Shown: positions 61,278-64,000 of the stretch, piece after piece
How positions within the stretch are numbered: the stretch's first letter is position 1
How the letters are laid out: every line of letters begins with the position of its first letter
Origin: Aminivibrio pyruvatiphilus
GTDB lineage: Bacteria > Synergistota > Synergistia > Synergistales > Aminobacteriaceae
Direction of reading: 5' to 3'
DNA length: 64,000 nucleotides
Assembly: GCF_004366815.1 (NCBI RefSeq)
Contig: NZ_SORI01000013.1
Span: 23,274 to 87,273 of the forward strand
Position numbers and translations under genes: made by a program
The notes under the pieces: generated by a model
Told to the model about the DNA's origin: nothing
The model's input: only the letters and a program-made list of their open reading frames with translations
Database searches by the model: none

Positions 61278-63734
61278 ATGGTCCGTTCAGTGTGCATTCA
61301 CGGTCATTTTTACCAGCCCCCCAGGGAGAACCCCTGGCTCGGGGAGATCGAGATACAGGAATCGGCGGCTCCCTGGCACGACTGGAACGAACGGGTCGCG
61401 GCCGAGTGCTACGGCCCGAACGGGGCCGCGAGAATCCTCGACGATGAAGGATGGATCAGGAGCATCGTCAACAATTATTCCCGCATCAGTTTCAACTTCG
61501 GACCGACCCTTCTTTCCTGGATGGAGAGAAAACGCCCCGACATCTACGAGGCGGTCCTGCGGGCCGACGGGCTGGGAGAGGCGAGATTCTCCGGCCACGG
61601 GCCTGCTGTCGCCCAGGTTTACAACCACATGATCCTTCCCCTGGCGAACCGGAGGGACAAGGAAACCCAGGTCATCTGGGGAATGGAGGATTTCCGGGCC
61701 CGCTTCGGCAGGGATCCCGAGGGCATGTGGCTCGCCGAGACCGCCGTTGATACAGAGACCCTGGAAGTCCTGGCCGAAAACGGCATTGCCTTCACCATTC
61801 TCGCCCCCCGCCAGGCAGCAGCCGTAAGGCCGGCGGGTGAAGCAGGCTGGACCGACGTGACGGGAGAGCGGGTGGATGTCTTTCGCCCGTACCGGTGCTC
61901 TCTCCCGTCGGGAAAATCCATGGTCCTGTTTTTCTACCACGGCGGCATCGCCCAGCAGGTGGCCTTCGGTGAAACGCTACGGAACGGAAACGCCTTCGCT
62001 TCCATGCTGCTGGATGCCATTCTGGCCTCTTCTGCCGAATCTCCCCTCCTCTCCGTGGCCACCGACGGCGAGACCTTCGGCCACCATCACAAATACGGCG
62101 ATATGGCTCTCGCGTACTGCCTCGACCGGCTCGAAAGGAGCGGCCGCGTGAACCTCACCATCTACGGCGAATACCTGGAAAAGCATCCCCCGGCAGACGA
62201 GGTCAGAATAGTGGAAAACTCGTCCTGGAGCTGCGCTCACGGCGTTGAGCGGTGGAGGAGCGACTGCGGCTGTTCCGCCCATTCCAGGCCGGGTTGGAGC
62301 CAGGGATGGAGAAAACCCCTGAGAGAAGCTCTGGACGGCCTTCGGGACACACTTTCCCCTCTTTTCGGTGAAGAAGGGGCATCCGTCCTTCCCGACCCTT
62401 ACGGGGCAAGGAACAGGTATGTATCCGTCCTGCCCGGAAGAAAAAGCGGCAATGTCCGGGAATTCCTCGAGGGAGAGGCCGGACGGCCGCTTTCGGGGGA
62501 AGAGCTTGCCAGGTCGGTTTCCCTGCTGGAGATGGAGCGGAACCTCATGCTCATGTACACAAGCTGCGGCTGGTTCTTCGACGAGCTTTCCGGAATAGAA
62601 ACGCTTCAGGTGATGGCCTACGCCGCGAGGGCCCTCGAACTGGGGGAGCGGCTTTTTCCCGGCCGGGATTTCCGGGCCTTCTTCACGAGAAAGCTTGCCG
62701 AGGCCAGGAGCAACATCGCCGAGTTCCGGGACGGCCGGAGGATTTTCGATATCTTCGTCGAACCCCTTCGGGCGGATCTGCTTCGGGCAGGAGCTCATTT
62801 TGTCGTTTCCTGTCTTTTTGTCCCGGGGGAACAAAAAGCCTGTTCCCCTGAACGGTGTGCCTTTTCCTCCTACCGTATTTCCGGCTGTTCCCTCGAGCGG
62901 AAGGAAAGCGGGAACAACCGCTACGCCCTCGGGTACCTCAGGATCATGTCCGAGGCCACCTTCGAGGAAGATGACCTCTTCGTGGCGGCACTCTACCGGG
63001 GAGGAAGGGATGTCCTCTGCGGGGTGGCCCGGAAAACCGCAGGGGCGGACGGAAACGGAGTACGGGAGAGAATAGAGGCCGCCCTGAGAGACGAGGACGA
63101 ACAGGCCATGGTCGATTTCTTCGGCCATAATGTCTATTCTCTCAGGCACCTTTTCAAGGACGAGCAGCGGAGGATCCTTACCCTCATCATCTCCGAGGAC
63201 GTGGCCGCCGTTACGGACATGCTCCGGAAGACGGTCAGGGATTATTCTGAAGTTCTTTCCTTCCTTGCCGCCCTCTCCATGCCCTCGCCGGACGCCTTCC
63301 GGAGCGCCGCTGAAGTGGTGCTTAACGACGACCTGCGGAAAGCCCTGGAAAGCCTTCCCCTGGACCTTGTTTTCCTGGAGCGGAGGGTGACGGACGCCGA
63401 AACCTGGGGGATCTCTCTTGACCTGGAGAGCCTGCGTCACACTGCAGCCCGCCGCCTCGAGGAATTCCTGGACAGGCTCGGGGATGCACCGGGGGACCGG
63501 GCCGTTCTCGGGGAACTCCATGCCCTGCTCGCCTTTCTGGAAAAGCGGAAGTGGGAAGTGAATCTCTGGGAAGTGCAGAACCGGTTCGCGAAGATACTGA
63601 GCGGAATCCGTGAATTCTCTCCGGGAACATCCGAAACTTTTGCAGGAGTGGCGGCCATGCTCAGAGTAAGGTCTGAGAGCGGCGATTCCGATTTTTTCCC
63701 TCCTTCTCCATCCGGGAGAAACAGCGGGAAATAG
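61278..63734 (+). CDS. GH57-family glucanase with DUF3536 domain
   Basis: 818 residues. The N-terminal GH57 barrel has CIHGHFYQPPRENPW, SFNFGPTLLSW, candidate nucleophile E in GMWLAETAVD (about E156) and acid D in VATDGETFGHHH (about D258). The second half (about 290-800, including SSWSCAHGVERWRSDCGC) is the DUF3536 helical region. GH57 enzymes act as alpha-amylases, 4-alpha-glucanotransferases or branching enzymes. It diverges from malQ in a glycogen cluster that has no GH13 glgB, so a branching or debranching function is attractive. RBS GGGAGAGGAG. Confidence 0.9.
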   Translation: MVRSVCIHGHFYQPPRENPWLGEIEIQESAAPWHDWNERVAAECYGPNGAARILDDEGWIRSIVNNYSRISFNFGPTLLSWMERKRPDIYEAVLRADGLGEARFSGHGPAVAQVYNHMILPLANRRDKETQVIWGMEDFRARFGRDPEGMWLAETAVDTETLEVLAENGIAFTILAPRQAAAVRPAGEAGWTDVTGERVDVFRPYRCSLPSGKSMVLFFYHGGIAQQVAFGETLRNGNAFASMLLDAILASSAESPLLSVATDGETFGHHHKYGDMALAYCLDRLERSGRVNLTIYGEYLEKHPPADEVRIVENSSWSCAHGVERWRSDCGCSAHSRPGWSQGWRKPLREALDGLRDTLSPLFGEEGASVLPDPYGARNRYVSVLPGRKSGNVREFLEGEAGRPLSGEELARSVSLLEMERNLMLMYTSCGWFFDELSGIETLQVMAYAARALELGERLFPGRDFRAFFTRKLAEARSNIAEFRDGRRIFDIFVEPLRADLLRAGAHFVVSCLFVPGEQKACSPERCAFSSYRISGCSLERKESGNNRYALGYLRIMSEATFEEDDLFVAALYRGGRDVLCGVARKTAGADGNGVRERIEAALRDEDEQAMVDFFGHNVYSLRHLFKDEQRRILTLIISEDVAAVTDMLRKTVRDYSEVLSFLAALSMPSPDAFRSAAEVVLNDDLRKALESLPLDLVFLERRVTDAETWGISLDLESLRHTAARRLEEFLDRLGDAPGDRAVLGELHALLAFLEKRKWEVNLWEVQNRFAKILSGIREFSPGTSETFAGVAAMLRVRSESGDSDFFPPSPSGRNSGK

Positions 63735-63780
63735 CGGGACGCGGGGATGGCTTTTGCAGGCCGCTTCGTCCGTCGGTGAG

Positions 63781-63907
63781 GAGCTGCCCCTAAATCGGCA
63801 GCTTCTCCTGGCAGAGGGAGCGTCACCGGCGGCCCAAGCGAGCACCGGTGACGCTCCCCGCTGCCTGCGGATTTAGGCTGCCCCTAAATCCGCAGGTTCT
63901 TTCCTTC
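63781..63907 (+). other. cluster of three hairpins, possible structured RNA or terminator
   Basis: After the GH57 stop, about 266 bases carry no gene. They contain hairpin A, AGCTGCC (63783-63789)/GGCAGCT (63798-63804); hairpin B, perfect 14-bp arms GGGAGCGTCACCGG (63817-63830)/CCGGTGACGCTCCC (63846-63859); and hairpin C, perfect 14-bp arms CCTGCGGATTTAGG (63865-63878)/CCTAAATCCGCAGG (63884-63897), followed by TTCTTTCCTT. The loop of A contains CCTAAATC, identical to part of the 3' arm of C, so it could pair with the 5' arm of C instead. Downstream DNA to 64000 is pyrimidine-rich with nothing recognised. Confidence 0.65.
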
Positions 63908-64000
63908 AAGTAAAGGGATAACTCCCCGGACGGGGAAATGAACTGTTTTCGTTTCCCCGTTTCCTTTCTTTCTTACCCTTTTTCAGGTTTTTCAGGTCTT

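Noticed and set aside
61977..63845. 622-codon minus-strand frame over the GH57 gene
   Set aside because: Antisense shadow; GH57 catalytic motifs lie on the plus strand.
1..64000. CRISPR arrays, insertion sequences, prophage or integrase genes
   Set aside because: None seen by reading the sequence and translations: no spaced direct repeats, no transposase or integrase motifs.

Overview
The window is GC-rich, densely coding DNA from a Gram-negative (diderm) anaerobe. The mix of a tripartite tricarboxylate transporter, a TRAP-type permease, Liv-type amino-acid uptake, a DAP-type lysine pathway, a T-box leader, an AsmA/TamB-like envelope protein and a GH57-type glycogen cluster suggests an amino-acid- or organic-acid-fermenting member of Synergistota. 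That assignment is inference from gene content, with no rRNA in view. No rRNA, tRNA, CRISPR array, insertion sequence or prophage was seen. || Positions 1-10.5 kb: a catabolic locus. One operon (167-8537) encodes type I 3-dehydroquinate dehydratase, a ThDP enzyme, a CoA-acylating-type aldehyde dehydrogenase and a TctC-TctB-TctA-TctC transporter, closed by a terminator at 8568. A separate promoter drives an IolE-like TIM-barrel protein, and a convergent gene encodes an IclR regulator. All three promoters carry the same 17-bp palindrome, and two share an almost superimposable promoter/operator layout, so this looks like a local IclR regulon. || 10.5-15.8 kb (minus strand): rlmN-feoA-feoB in overlapping order, and a Cache-HAMP-GGDEF-HD-GYP cyclic-di-GMP protein. 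|| 16-21 kb: a TRAP-like permease flanked by a secreted 183-aa protein and an otherwise easily missed 47-aa membrane protein, then a periplasmic M14-type deacylase and a gamma-glutamyltransferase. || 21-27.5 kb: one tightly overlapping operon, deoC-pgsB-pgsC-pgsW-histidine kinase-response regulator-larA, linking poly-gamma-glutamate synthesis to a two-component system. || 27.5-37.5 kb: an orphan amino-acid binding protein behind a palindromic operator, then a complete Wsp-like chemosensory operon (two CheW, CheR-TPR, MCP, CheA-REC, CheB, REC-PAS-GGDEF). || 37.5-43.9 kb: a T-box riboswitch controlling lysA and probably livKHMGF. Its structural alignment points to a CGG (Arg) specifier, which is unexpected in front of lysA. 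|| 43.9-49.4 kb: metH-metF-radical SAM operon (minus), then dapF (plus). || 49.4-55 kb: a 1145-aa AsmA/TamB-like protein and an SLC13 permease with RCK domains. || 55-63.7 kb: glycogen metabolism (malQ-glgP-glgA-glgC on the minus strand, divergent GH57/DUF3536 glucanase). || The last 270 bases hold three consecutive long hairpins with mutually complementary parts and no gene.
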